From: Hyphomicrobium album
Lineage (GTDB): Bacteria > Pseudomonadota > Alphaproteobacteria > Rhizobiales > Hyphomicrobiaceae
NCBI RefSeq assembly: GCF_009708035.1
Contig: NZ_WMBQ01000001.1
Span: forward strand, 1,550,001 to 1,614,000
Direction of reading: 5' to 3'
DNA: 64,000 nt
Below the pieces are notes generated by a model that did no database searches, was not told where the DNA came from, and saw nothing but the letters and a program-made list of their open reading frames with translations. The position numbers and the translations under genes are program-made. This document shows, piece after piece, positions 31,230 through 39,218 of this stretch (position 1 is the stretch's first letter; each line of letters starts with the position of its first letter).

Positions 31230-32175
31230 CCGACCATTCCAAGAGAGAGGGCACAGGCTCGCGTGTCAGCGGGCGATGCCGGCAACGTTCCAAGGCGACG
31301 GCGTAGTGCGAAGCCCCCGGCGCAGCCCCGTCGAAGGGATGCGAGGCGCTTTGGCGCGACCCGACCCGCCAGCGGGTGGCGGTCGATCCCGCAGGCGACA
31401 GCCGCGGATCGGTGACGATGAGACAGGGCGTGGAATGCTCTGCCGCCGCCAGGCTCAAGCGGCGCGCGGGCGTCAGCTCCGCCTCGTCCACCACGCCGAT
31501 GACAAGGGCGAGGCTCTCGGAGCGCAGGCCCTCCTCCATGGCCCACAAAGCATCGCTGGCGCGCGCCGTCTCGGCGAACAGCCAGGCGGAAGGTTTAAGT
31601 CCGAGCGCGGCAAGGCCATGCCCGTGCGGGGCGCCGAGCTCGCGCGCAAACGCGGACGGCCAGCACCACAGGATACGGGAAGCGCCGCCTTGCGAAGCTT
31701 CCATGCTCTCCAGGCGGCGCACCGCGAGGCGCAGGGCGAAGCCGAGCGCGGCCGCCCAGTTGCCGGCGCTGGAGCCCGCTCCCGCGTCCGGTCCGAATAG
31801 CTCGGGCTTCAGCTCGTGCAGAGAAAGCGCATCGAGGCTTCCGCCAAGACGCTGGTCGAGATCAGCGTCTCCGAGCGTCCATAGGCGCGGCGCTTGATCT
31901 TGCTGAGGTGCAATGGATGAGGAGGCGAGGCAGGCAGCGCCACGCTCCAGCTGCGTGATGCGCGTGCGCAAATCGGCGAGCACATTCGTCTTGTTGTGCG
32001 GTAGCTGGCCCGCCGGAACGGCGAGGAGGGACTCGCCGTTCCGGTTTGGGCTAGAGCCGCCAAGCCTTACGCTACGCAACCCGTTACGCGGACACGCACT
32101 GGGGCTTGGCTCTGGCCGCGAGATCCGCTGCAGAAGGTCGGACGGTGGGGTGGGGGGTGGGACCCTCTGCAGCAT
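31147..32175 (-). CDS. imuA: ImuA (RecA-fold SOS mutagenesis protein)
   Basis: First gene of the mutagenesis operon. The ImuA core begins around LRTRITQLERG and continues with DLDQRLGGSLDALSLHELKP and a RecA-like RILWCWPSAFARELGAPHGH segment. ImuA helps target the mutasome to sites of RecA activity. From ATG 32175 (GAGAG upstream) the protein is 342 residues, longer than typical; the first ~65 residues are Pro/Arg-rich and may not be translated if an internal GTG (VLADLRTRITQ) is used. The 3' end overlaps imuB by 83 bases. A LexA box lies about 50 bases upstream. Confidence 0.82.
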   Translation of the reverse strand: MLQRVPPPTPPSDLLQRISRPEPSPSACPRNGLRSVRLGGSSPNRNGESLLAVPAGQLPHNKTNVLADLRTRITQLERGAACLASSSIAPQQDQAPRLWTLGDADLDQRLGGSLDALSLHELKPELFGPDAGAGSSAGNWAAALGFALRLAVRRLESMEASQGGASRILWCWPSAFARELGAPHGHGLAALGLKPSAWLFAETARASDALWAMEEGLRSESLALVIGVVDEAELTPARRLSLAAAEHSTPCLIVTDPRLSPAGSTATRWRVGSRQSASHPFDGAAPGASHYAVALERCRHRPLTREPVPSLLEWSDETHRFRVAATVAHRADAPRAAIAGSR

Positions 32176-32224
32176 TGGAACGCTCTCGCAACAACCGAGG
32201 CAACGGCAGCTCGAATGCCGCTGC

Positions 32225-32239
32225 GTTCTTTTTTTGTTC
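32225..32239 (-). promoter_or_regulatory. LexA (SOS) box upstream of imuA
   Basis: The sequence GTTC-TTTTTTT-GTTC is an exact match to the alphaproteobacterial LexA consensus GTTC-N7-GTTC. It sits about 50 bases before the imuA start and overlaps the predicted -10 element. LexA would block the imuA-imuB-dnaE2 promoter until DNA damage. Confidence 0.88.
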
Positions 32240-32264
32240 TAGACTGGGTGAGGTTTCGGGTCAA
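32236..32264 (-). promoter_or_regulatory. Predicted sigma70-type promoter of imuA-imuB-dnaE2
   Basis: On the minus strand TTGACC (-35, complement of 32259-32264) is followed by 17 bases and TAGAAC (-10, complement of 32236-32241). The spacer is ideal. The -10 shares its GAAC with the LexA box, a typical repressor-promoter overlap. Confidence 0.6.
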
Positions 32265-32606
32265 GATCAAACAGGGAACAAAAGGGGAGAATAAAGGTTG
32301 CAGCCACCCCCGCACTAAGATGCAAATTTTCCACAGCTGAGATCTTGCCAACAGGCGAATCGATTCGGCAGGCGACGGGGATGCCGCACCCTTAGGCGCC
32401 GATTTGCCGGGTTTTCAGGCGCTTGGCCGTGCATCCAGGAAACAGCTAGAGCGGAAAATCCTGAAAGCGTGCTCGCAGGTGCGATACGACCACAACTGTG
32501 TCCTGCATGCTCTGCCGCGACAAAGTGGGACTGATATATACGTGGCATTCACCATATCGCCCTCAAGCTCCCTACCAACTGAGCGAACCTCCGGAGCCAT
32601 TCAGTA

Positions 32607-33632
32607 ATGCCATCTCGCGGTCTGATGAGTTCTATTGCCGTGGCAGCCCTCACCGTTGCCATTGTTCCCATCGCGACGTCCCAGGCGCATGCCCAGGGTC
32701 TGTTCGAATTCCTTTGGGGCGGCAGTCAGGAATGGGGCGGCGGCAAGCAAACCGTCTCGTTCGATCAGAAATATACCGCCGGCCAGGTCATCGTCAGCTT
32801 CGGCGATCGCCGGCTGTACCTCATCACCAAGGCAGGGACGGCCACGAGCTACCCGATCGCCGTGCCGCGCGAGCAGAGCCGCTGGCAGGGCACGACCTCG
32901 GTCACCGACAAGCGCATCAATCCATCGTGGCGTCCGACGCCCGAGATGCTGCGTGAGAACCCGAAGCTTCCGCTGTGGGTCCCCGGTGGCCACCGGATGA
33001 ACCCGCTCGGCGTGCGCGCCATGTACCTCGGCTCCAGCACCTATCGCATTCACGGCACCGACGCCCCGTGGACGATCGGCCAAGCGGTGTCGAAGGGCTG
33101 CATCCGCATGCTCAACGACGACGTGCTCGACCTCTATCCAAAGGTTCCCGTCGGCACCAAGGTGACGGTGACGTGGCAGCGCTTCAACAGCCAGGCCGTG
33201 GCGTCTGGCGACGAGCCGGCTCCGTATAACCCGATGGCCGCCGCCGCTGCCGAGGCACCGACTTACAAGGCGCCGCCGCGCAGCATCCGCATGCGTACGC
33301 CCGCAGCCAACGTCGAGACGGTCGCCGCGACCAGCGACACGGGCGCCAACGACATGGGCGCTCCTGCCGTCGATCCGTCGGCCGACGAGGCGGCACTCGC
33401 CGCGGCCGCCGAGAAGCCGCTCGAGAAGAAGCCGGTGAAGAAGGCCGAGGCGCACAAGAAGCCGGCGCCACACGAGGACGCCGTGGCCATTGCGGAGCGC
33501 GCCGCCGCCGCTGCAGCCAAGGCTGCCGAGGCTGCCCGCGCCGCCGCCGAAGCCGCCAAGAAGGCGGCCGAGGACGCCAAGAAGGCGACGTCGGCTCAGT
33601 CGGCCGAGCCCGGCAAGAGCGCCGCGCTCTAA
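32607..33632 (+). CDS. L,D-transpeptidase (YkuD) with Ala/Lys-rich C-terminal tail
   Basis: Forms 3-3 peptidoglycan cross-links or attaches proteins to the wall, in the periplasm. 341 residues: signal peptide (VAALTVAIVPIATSQAHA), then a YkuD domain starting IVSFGDRRLYLITKAG and ending in the catalytic motif YRIHGTDAPWTIGQAVSKGC (His and Cys nucleophile). The last ~130 residues are a Pro/Ala/Lys-rich tail with runs such as AAAAAAKAAEAARAAAEAAK, reminiscent of histone H1 or TolA helices. The tail may bind wall polymers or span the periplasm; this is inference. A strong terminator follows. Confidence 0.92.
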   Translation: MPSRGLMSSIAVAALTVAIVPIATSQAHAQGLFEFLWGGSQEWGGGKQTVSFDQKYTAGQVIVSFGDRRLYLITKAGTATSYPIAVPREQSRWQGTTSVTDKRINPSWRPTPEMLRENPKLPLWVPGGHRMNPLGVRAMYLGSSTYRIHGTDAPWTIGQAVSKGCIRMLNDDVLDLYPKVPVGTKVTVTWQRFNSQAVASGDEPAPYNPMAAAAAEAPTYKAPPRSIRMRTPAANVETVAATSDTGANDMGAPAVDPSADEAALAAAAEKPLEKKPVKKAEAHKKPAPHEDAVAIAERAAAAAAKAAEAARAAAEAAKKAAEDAKKATSAQSAEPGKSAAL

Positions 33633-33658
33633 GCTCAGATCGCGCGCAATGAAATTGC

Positions 33659-33690
33659 AAAGGGCAGCACCAAGGCGCTGCCCTTTTCGT
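33659..33690 (+). terminator. Intrinsic terminator after the L,D-transpeptidase gene
   Basis: Perfect 10-bp stem AAAGGGCAGC (33659-33668) with GCTGCCCTTT (33677-33686) followed by a short T stretch. It lies 26 bases after the stop and, being near-symmetric, could also serve the convergent znuA gene. Confidence 0.8.
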
Positions 33691-33704
33691 TTGTGCCCGC
33701 CGGC

Positions 33705-34694
33705 TCAGGTCGCCGGGGTAAGGCACGATTTCAAGCTGGCGGCGAGATTGCGCATCAGCTGGAAGTAGAGGCGTGGCCCGGGCTCGAGGCTCAACCCTTC
33801 CGGGTCGAGCGTCCCGGCCCGCGCATCGGTGTCCTCGATGACGGCAGCAACGAGAGCCGGCTGAAAAAACGGCTCGGCGAACACGCACACGGCCTTGAGC
33901 GAGCGGATCTTCCGGCGCAGCTCGGTCAGGCGTTTGGCGCTCGGCTGAACTTCGGGGCTCACGGTGATCGAGCCGACGGCATCGAGGCGGAAGCGCGCAT
34001 CGAAATACTGGTAGGCGTCGTGAAAGACGACGAACGGCCGGTCGCGCAGCGGCTGCGTCACGGCTTCGAGCTCGCTGGTCAGCGCGTCGATCTCGCCACG
34101 CAACCGCTCGGCGTTGGCCTTGAAGCGCTCGGCATGCTGCGGATAGCGCGCGCTGAGCACGCCGGCGACGTAATTGCCGATGACCTTGGCGTTGTCCGGG
34201 TCGAGCCAGAGGTGACTGTCCTTCACCGCGTCGTGGCTGTCGCCGGCGACATGGACGTGGTCGTCGAAGCTGCCGTCCTCGCGCCGGCTCAACAGCCTGA
34301 CGCCCGGCATGTCGGCGAGGGTCACGAGTTGCACGTCGTCCGGAAGGGAGCGAACGATCTTGCCGGTGAACGGCTCCAGCCGCTCGGACACGCGGATGAA
34401 CACCCCCGCCCTATTGATGGCGCGCACCTGCGACGGCCGGAGAGAGAAGCTATGTGGCGAGGCGGCCCCGTCGACCAGCAGCACCGGGACGCCGACCCCT
34501 TGCATCACCTGCGCGACCAGCGAATGGATGGGCTTGATGGTGACGACGACGTCGGTGACCTCGGCACGGGCCATCGCCGGGCCGAGGACAGCGACAAGCG
34601 CGGTAGCGAGGACAACCTGCCTCAACCTGGCGGCGAACGCGCCGAGCACAGTCTGTCCCAGCGTCCAGGGGGCGCCTGCCATGCGAATATCCAT
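33705..34694 (-). CDS. znuA: Zinc ABC transporter substrate-binding protein ZnuA-like
   Basis: Periplasmic cluster A-I metal receptor, about 329 residues with a signal peptide (VVLATALVAVLGPAMARA). It has the family start VVVTIKPIHSLVAQVMQGVG, the first metal His region SPHSFSLRPSQ, an Asp/His-rich loop (DGSFDDHVHVAGDSHDAVKD), SHLWLDPDNAKVI, and FVVFHDAYQYFDARFRLDAV. The start may be ATG 34694 or ATG 34682. No permease (znuB) or ATPase (znuC) gene is in the window, so its partners must lie elsewhere. It diverges from a DUF1007 gene, an association also seen with metal uptake loci. Confidence 0.9.
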   Translation of the reverse strand: MDIRMAGAPWTLGQTVLGAFAARLRQVVLATALVAVLGPAMARAEVTDVVVTIKPIHSLVAQVMQGVGVPVLLVDGAASPHSFSLRPSQVRAINRAGVFIRVSERLEPFTGKIVRSLPDDVQLVTLADMPGVRLLSRREDGSFDDHVHVAGDSHDAVKDSHLWLDPDNAKVIGNYVAGVLSARYPQHAERFKANAERLRGEIDALTSELEAVTQPLRDRPFVVFHDAYQYFDARFRLDAVGSITVSPEVQPSAKRLTELRRKIRSLKAVCVFAEPFFQPALVAAVIEDTDARAGTLDPEGLSLEPGPRLYFQLMRNLAASLKSCLTPAT

Positions 34695-34811
34695 CGATTG
34701 GTGGATGTGATAATATCCGGTGCAACCTATTCCAGCGCCGGCCATCACGCAACCGCCACGTTCCTGCTCCATCCCCTGGACTGGCTGCCGGCATCCGAGA
34801 GGAGAAGCGAA

Positions 34812-35510
34812 TTGCGCGCCCCGACATCGATACTCGCCATGGCGACGGCGGTCGCCGGTCTGAGCGGCGCGACCTCGCAGGCGCTCGCCCATCCGCACGT
34901 GTGGGTGACGATGAAGGAGACGGTCCTCTACGAAAAAGCGGCCATCACGGGCCTGCAGCAGGCGTGGACGTTCGACGAGATCTACACGCAACAGGCGATC
35001 GAAGGTCTCGATAAGAACGGCGACGGCAAGTACGACCGCGAGGAGCTGAAGGAGCTGGCGCAGGTCAACATCGACGGGCTCAAAGAGTTCGAATACTTCA
35101 CCTTCGCCAAGCTCGGCGACAAGCCGCTCAAATTCAATCCGCCGGTCGATTACTGGCTGGAGTACACCGACAAGGGCATCCTCACGCTGCACTTCACGCT
35201 GCCGCTCGAGCAACCAGTGCCGGCGGACGCCACGGGCTTTAATTTCGCGGTGTTCGATTCCAGCTACTTCATCGCTTTCGACTTCGCCGAGGCCGATCCG
35301 ATCAAGCTCAGCGCCAACGCCCCAACGACCTGCAAGCCGACGATCCACGAGCCGCCCGAAGACGCCGATACGCAGCAGTTGAGCGATGCGTTCTCAAGCG
35401 CGCTCGGCCAGAACGCGCAGCAGCCCGGCAGCAGCGGCCCGATGAGCGGTGGCGGCTCGGTCAGCATCGGCTCGAGCAGGAGCGTCGCCATCGAGTGCGC
35501 CAAGTCCTAG
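34812..35510 (+). CDS. DUF1007 family exported protein with an EF-hand-like loop
   Basis: About 232 residues starting at TTG 34812, seven bases after AGGAG. A signal sequence (ILAMATAVAGLSGATSQALA) is followed by HPHVWVTMKETVLYEK, the start of the DUF1007 domain. GLDKNGDGKYDREELKELA is a canonical EF-hand calcium loop. The C terminus is Ser/Gly-rich. DUF1007 genes often lie next to nickel/cobalt or zinc transporters; here the neighbour is znuA, with a shared divergent region of 117 bases. Biochemical role unknown. Confidence 0.85.
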   Translation: MRAPTSILAMATAVAGLSGATSQALAHPHVWVTMKETVLYEKAAITGLQQAWTFDEIYTQQAIEGLDKNGDGKYDREELKELAQVNIDGLKEFEYFTFAKLGDKPLKFNPPVDYWLEYTDKGILTLHFTLPLEQPVPADATGFNFAVFDSSYFIAFDFAEADPIKLSANAPTTCKPTIHEPPEDADTQQLSDAFSSALGQNAQQPGSSGPMSGGGSVSIGSSRSVAIECAKS

Positions 35511-35633
35511 GACCCTGGCGGACTTTACGGTTACCAATTGTGCCGGACCGCACCGTCCAAGGTGCTCCCCGTTGTCAATGACACGCCGATCGGCTTTGAT
35601 GCGGCCGACGCTTGCCGAGAGGGGATAGGCTCG

Positions 35634-36677
35634 ATGGACCGGCGCGAATTCCTGAAGTCCACGGGTGCGGCTGCCGCCGCGGCAACAGCTGCGTCCGCCA
35701 CGGCGCAGCCAACACTCGCTGCTCCCGCAGTCGCCGCGGACCTGCACGAGCTTCGCCTCGCCATGCCGTGGGCCGAGGGCTACGCCGGCCCAGCCGACTG
35801 GGCGCATCGTCTCGGCCAAAGCATCATGCAATTGAGCGGTGGCCGGTATCGCATCGTCCCGACGTTTGCCGTCGCCGATGGCCTCTCGGCCGTCAGCGCG
35901 GGCGACGCCGACCTCTATTTTGGCGACGCCCCCGACGCCCAACGCGGGCTTGCATTCTTCTCAGGTCTGCCGGGCGATCGCGGCATGAGCCCGCAGCATT
36001 TGCAGACGTGGGTTTCGGTCGGCGGTGGACAGGCGCTGTGGGACGACCTCGCCGGCGAGCTCGGCGTGAAGCCATTGCTTGCCGCGCATACGGGCCGTCA
36101 CAGCTACCTGCTTGCGACCGAGCGCGTCGAGAGCATGGCCGCACTCGCCGGCCGCACAGCGCACTTGCAGGGTCTGGCACGCGACGTCGGACGCGGGCTC
36201 GGCCTCGAGCCGGTGACCCTGGAGCCCGGAGAGCTAGCGGGCGCCATGCAGCGCGGCGATGTTCTCGCCGCCGAATGCGGCGGCGCCATCATCAGCTATG
36301 CGCTCGGCCTGCCGGGCGTGGCGTCTCACTCGGCCGGCACCAGCTTCAACCGCCACGGCACGGCGTTCTTCCTCGGCGTGCGCCGCGCGCTGTGGGACAA
36401 CTTCGGGCCGGCTGAGCAGGCGATGTTCGCCGCCGCGACCGCCGGAGAATATCAGCAGTCGCTGGCCGAGGAGGACGCGCACCGGCGCATGTTGCTCCCC
36501 GACGCCTCTGCCGAACGCACTTGGCCCATTGCCGCCGAGCTGGCGCACGCCATCCGCCGGGTCGCCGACGCCGTCGTTGCCCATGCCGCCGGCACTGACG
36601 CGAGAACGCGCCGCATCAGCGACAGCTACACCGCCTTCCGGCACGCTGCCTTCGGTCCGGACGACGCCACAGTCTAA
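35634..36677 (+). CDS. TRAP-type solute-binding protein with a Tat signal
   Basis: About 347 residues from ATG 35634. The N terminus MDRREFLKSTGAAAAAATAA is a twin-arginine signal, so export occurs after folding. The mature part resembles DctP-like periplasmic receptors (LRLAMPWAEGYAGPADWAHRLG, GGRYRIVPTFAVADGLSAV, ERVESMAALAGRTAHLQG). The ligand and the membrane subunits are not visible. It follows the DUF1007 gene by 123 bases. I would not assign a substrate. Confidence 0.72.
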   Translation: MDRREFLKSTGAAAAAATAASATAQPTLAAPAVAADLHELRLAMPWAEGYAGPADWAHRLGQSIMQLSGGRYRIVPTFAVADGLSAVSAGDADLYFGDAPDAQRGLAFFSGLPGDRGMSPQHLQTWVSVGGGQALWDDLAGELGVKPLLAAHTGRHSYLLATERVESMAALAGRTAHLQGLARDVGRGLGLEPVTLEPGELAGAMQRGDVLAAECGGAIISYALGLPGVASHSAGTSFNRHGTAFFLGVRRALWDNFGPAEQAMFAAATAGEYQQSLAEEDAHRRMLLPDASAERTWPIAAELAHAIRRVADAVVAHAAGTDARTRRISDSYTAFRHAAFGPDDATV

Positions 36678-36748
36678 TATGTTGGAATGTAACGCCAGCC
36701 GCACCGGCGACGTACTGCCGAGAGGGCCCTGCTCTGCTGTGACCTCGT

Positions 36749-37222
36749 GTGGGGCGCCTGGGGGCCGCCGATTGCGCGGAGGCGACGAAGATATCAATCA
36801 AACATCTGAGCGCGTGGCGGAACGCGCGGCAGCATCTGCCGCATGACGTCCTTATCGTGACGGACGCGCCGGCGGATGCCGAGCACCTCACCGCCACGCT
36901 GCGCGTGCTGCTGGGCTACAACGTACCGATACGCCGGGCATCCTCGCTCGACACCGCGCTCGGTAGCCTCGCCGAACATCAGCCGGCCCACGTTTTCATT
37001 GTCGAGATGGGCTGCCCATCTACCGACGCGGAGAGCTCCACCGCCGAACTTCGCCGCGCCGGCTACGCTGGACCCGTGATTGTTGTCTGCAATGACAGCT
37101 CGCTTGCCGCGCGCACGCGGCTTATCACCGGCGGCGCCAACGATGTTATCCACAAGGACGACCTCTGCAGCGCGCGTATCGCCGAAGCGTTCGGCCGCGC
37201 CATCAAGCCCGGAAAAAAGTAA
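36749..37222 (+). CDS. Receiver-like domain protein lacking the phosphoacceptor Asp
   Basis: About 157 residues if the GTG at 36749 is used; the start is uncertain because no good ribosome binding site precedes it. The core (VLIVTDAPADAEHLTATLRV, GPVIVVCNDSSLAARTRLIT, GGANDVIHKDD) follows a response-regulator receiver fold. At the expected phosphorylation site the sequence reads HVFIVEMGCPS, with Glu instead of Asp. It may be a pseudo-receiver or constitutively 'on' adapter. No output domain is present. Confidence 0.6.
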   Translation: MGRLGAADCAEATKISIKHLSAWRNARQHLPHDVLIVTDAPADAEHLTATLRVLLGYNVPIRRASSLDTALGSLAEHQPAHVFIVEMGCPSTDAESSTAELRRAGYAGPVIVVCNDSSLAARTRLITGGANDVIHKDDLCSARIAEAFGRAIKPGKK

Positions 37223-37376
37223 GCCGCTTCAATCCGCTTGCACGACGCGCGTGCTCGATAACATGGGGCCGCTTGCGATTTTTGCGTGTGGTCCGCTGCC
37301 GCACACCCTGTATCCGTCATCATTCTGCTGCTTCATTCTGCATGTAGTTCACCTCGCACACTGAAGAGGGGAAGTT

Positions 37377-37718
37377 ATGCAGAGATCGCGCGTTCTTGTC
37401 GTATGTGCAGCTATGTCGGCCGGCTCGATGGCCTTCGCCGAGGAACCCAAGCTGCCGCCCGAGGTGACGCCGGCGCTGCGCGCCGCCTGCGAGAGCGACG
37501 TGCGCCGCATCGGCTGCATCGACAGCACGCCAACGTACTCGGAAGTGAAGAGCTGCGTGATCGCCCGCTATGCGAAGCTCGGCCAGCGCTGCAAGGTGGA
37601 ACTCGCCTCGGTCGGCTACTCCGGACCGTCGAACGTGCCGAAATCCGGCGTCAAAGCCGATTCAATCAAAGCCGCTTCCGTCAAAGCCAGTTCTATCAAG
37701 ACCCTTTTTAATTGGTGA
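37377..37718 (+). CDS. Small exported Cys-rich protein (GLG1-like repeat)
   Basis: 113 residues with a signal peptide (VLVVCAAMSAGSMAFA). The mature part has a cysteine pattern ALRAACESDVRRIGC...VKSCVIARYAKLGQRC resembling a single Cys-rich repeat of the GLG1 type found in small alphaproteobacterial periplasmic proteins. The tail is a degenerate repeat of Lys-Ala/Ser-Ser/Val-Ile-Lys units (KADSIKAASVKASSIKT). Function unknown. Confidence 0.65.
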   Translation: MQRSRVLVVCAAMSAGSMAFAEEPKLPPEVTPALRAACESDVRRIGCIDSTPTYSEVKSCVIARYAKLGQRCKVELASVGYSGPSNVPKSGVKADSIKAASVKASSIKTLFNW

Positions 37719-37739
37719 TAGCGGCCCACGGGCCCGCAA

Positions 37740-38933
37740 TTACGCCGCCTTGGCGGTTGCGGGCCGCACCGTTTCCGAAAGATAGGCCATCGCCGCGGTG
37801 ACGCCGCCCTTCTCGTGCGGAACGCCGGCAAGCTCGAGCCCCATCTCCACACCCGCCAGCGCACCGAGGATGGTGAGCTCGTTGGTGTAGCCCAGGTGGC
37901 CGATGCGGAAGGCCTTGCCGGCCAGCTTGTTGAGGCCAGTGCCCAGCGACATGTTGAAGTTCTCGAGCACCAGCTTGCGGTAGGCGTCGGCGTTATGCGA
38001 CTCCGGCATGGCCACGGCGGTCACCGCCGGCGAGTGCGAGCGCGGATCGCGGCACCACGTATCGAGGCCCCAACCACGCACGGCCCGGCGCGTCGCCTCG
38101 GCGAGGCGCTCGTGGCGCGCGAAGACGTTTTCGAGGCCTTCCTCGTGCAGCATGGCGATCGCCTCGGCGAGGCCGAACAGCAGGCCGATCGCCGGCGTGT
38201 AGGGAAATGTGCCCGCCGCGTTGATGGCGATCATGTCGTCCCAGTTCCAGTAGGAGCGTTGCAGCTTGGCCTTCTTGGAGGCGGCGAGCGCCTTCTGGCT
38301 GACGGCCGTGAACGACAGCCCGGGCGGCAGCATCAAGCCCTTCTGCGAGCCGGCCACGGTGACGTCGATACCCCACTCGTCGTGGCGCAGGTCCATCGCG
38401 CCAAGCGACGACACGGCGTCGACCATCAGCAGCGCCGGATGGTGCGCGGCGTCCATGGCCTTGCGGATTTCGTCGATCCACGAGCGGGCGCCCGTCGACG
38501 TCTCGTTGTGAACGACGCACACGGCCTTGATGTCGTGCGACTTGTCCTTCTTGAGGCGCGCCTCGACTTTGTTGGCGTCGGCACCCGAATGCCAGTCGGT
38601 CGGAATCACCTCGGGCTTCAGACCGATGCGCTCGGCCATGTTGCGCCAGAGGACGGCGAACTGCCCGGTCTCGACGATCAGCACCTGATCGCCGGGCGAG
38701 AGGGTGTTGACAAGACCGGCCTCCCACGCGCCCGTGCCGGACGAGGGATAGATGATGACCGGGTTGTGGGTCTTGAAGATCGTCTTGACGTCGGCCAGCA
38801 GCTTCAGGCCGAACTCGCCGAACGTCGGACCGCGATGGTCGAGCATCTGCCGCGACATGGCACTGAGGATCCGCTCCGGGACCGGGGTCGGCCCAGGGAT
38901 CTGCAGGAAATGTCGGCCCGACTGATTGGCCAT
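37740..38933 (-). CDS. sgaA: Class V aminotransferase, serine-glyoxylate aminotransferase type
   Basis: PLP enzyme that converts serine and glyoxylate to hydroxypyruvate and glycine. 397 residues from ATG 38933, after GAGGGG. Motifs: FLQIPGPTPVPERILSAMSR, YPSSGTGAWEAGLVNTLSPG, the PLP-binding Lys in VAGSQKGLMLPPGLSFTAVS, and GTFPYTPAIGLLFGLAEAIA. In methylotrophs this reaction is part of the serine cycle; the following step, hydroxypyruvate reduction, is encoded about 5.5 kb away. A role as alanine-glyoxylate aminotransferase cannot be excluded from sequence alone. Confidence 0.85.
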   Translation of the reverse strand: MANQSGRHFLQIPGPTPVPERILSAMSRQMLDHRGPTFGEFGLKLLADVKTIFKTHNPVIIYPSSGTGAWEAGLVNTLSPGDQVLIVETGQFAVLWRNMAERIGLKPEVIPTDWHSGADANKVEARLKKDKSHDIKAVCVVHNETSTGARSWIDEIRKAMDAAHHPALLMVDAVSSLGAMDLRHDEWGIDVTVAGSQKGLMLPPGLSFTAVSQKALAASKKAKLQRSYWNWDDMIAINAAGTFPYTPAIGLLFGLAEAIAMLHEEGLENVFARHERLAEATRRAVRGWGLDTWCRDPRSHSPAVTAVAMPESHNADAYRKLVLENFNMSLGTGLNKLAGKAFRIGHLGYTNELTILGALAGVEMGLELAGVPHEKGGVTAAMAYLSETVRPATAKAA

Positions 38934-39218
38934 TATCGTTCCCCTCGCAATGCTCAACGCAGCTCGCAACAATCCCCTCAGAGCGCCACTCCCGGTCACG
39001 ACCGAACGAGGCACCCCTTAGGGGTTTTCTTTTATCGGCGAAGGGATGAGCTATAGGTAGGAAAGCAAAGGCCCGTCAAGCGGTCAGCCCAGGGTTTGAG
39101 CGGTTTGCGCCCGGCAGTTAAGGGGTGCGGAAATCGGCCTCCGCAGCCCTGTGGCCAGGTTGCCGCACGAACCGCGCAGCCACTGAGCCCACGGGCCACA
39201 AAGAGCATCGCCCAAAGT

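Larger units (their letters stand above)
32176..32606. other. Intergenic region imuA / L,D-transpeptidase (431 bases)
   Basis: Holds the imuA promoter and LexA box in its left part and, by position, the promoter of the L,D-transpeptidase gene in its right part. I found no convincing gene, tRNA or terminator in it. Short open frames here lack ribosome binding sites and protein-like composition. Confidence 0.6.

Noticed and set aside
32041-32175. First 45 codons of imuA considered as a separate repeat element
   Set aside because: The G-rich tract (GTGGGGTGGGGGGTGGG) does not form the palindromic units seen in dnaE2; kept as a doubtful N-terminal extension instead.
33693-34811. Upstream extension of the DUF1007 reading frame across znuA
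   Set aside because: The frame is open only because the strand is GC-rich. The TTG at 34812 has a strong ribosome binding site and is followed by the signal peptide.
39013-39032. ACCCCTTAGGGGTTTT inverted repeat with T-run between sgaA and the amidase gene
   Set aside because: It would end plus-strand transcripts, but no gene in that direction precedes it; the stem is only 5-6 bp.
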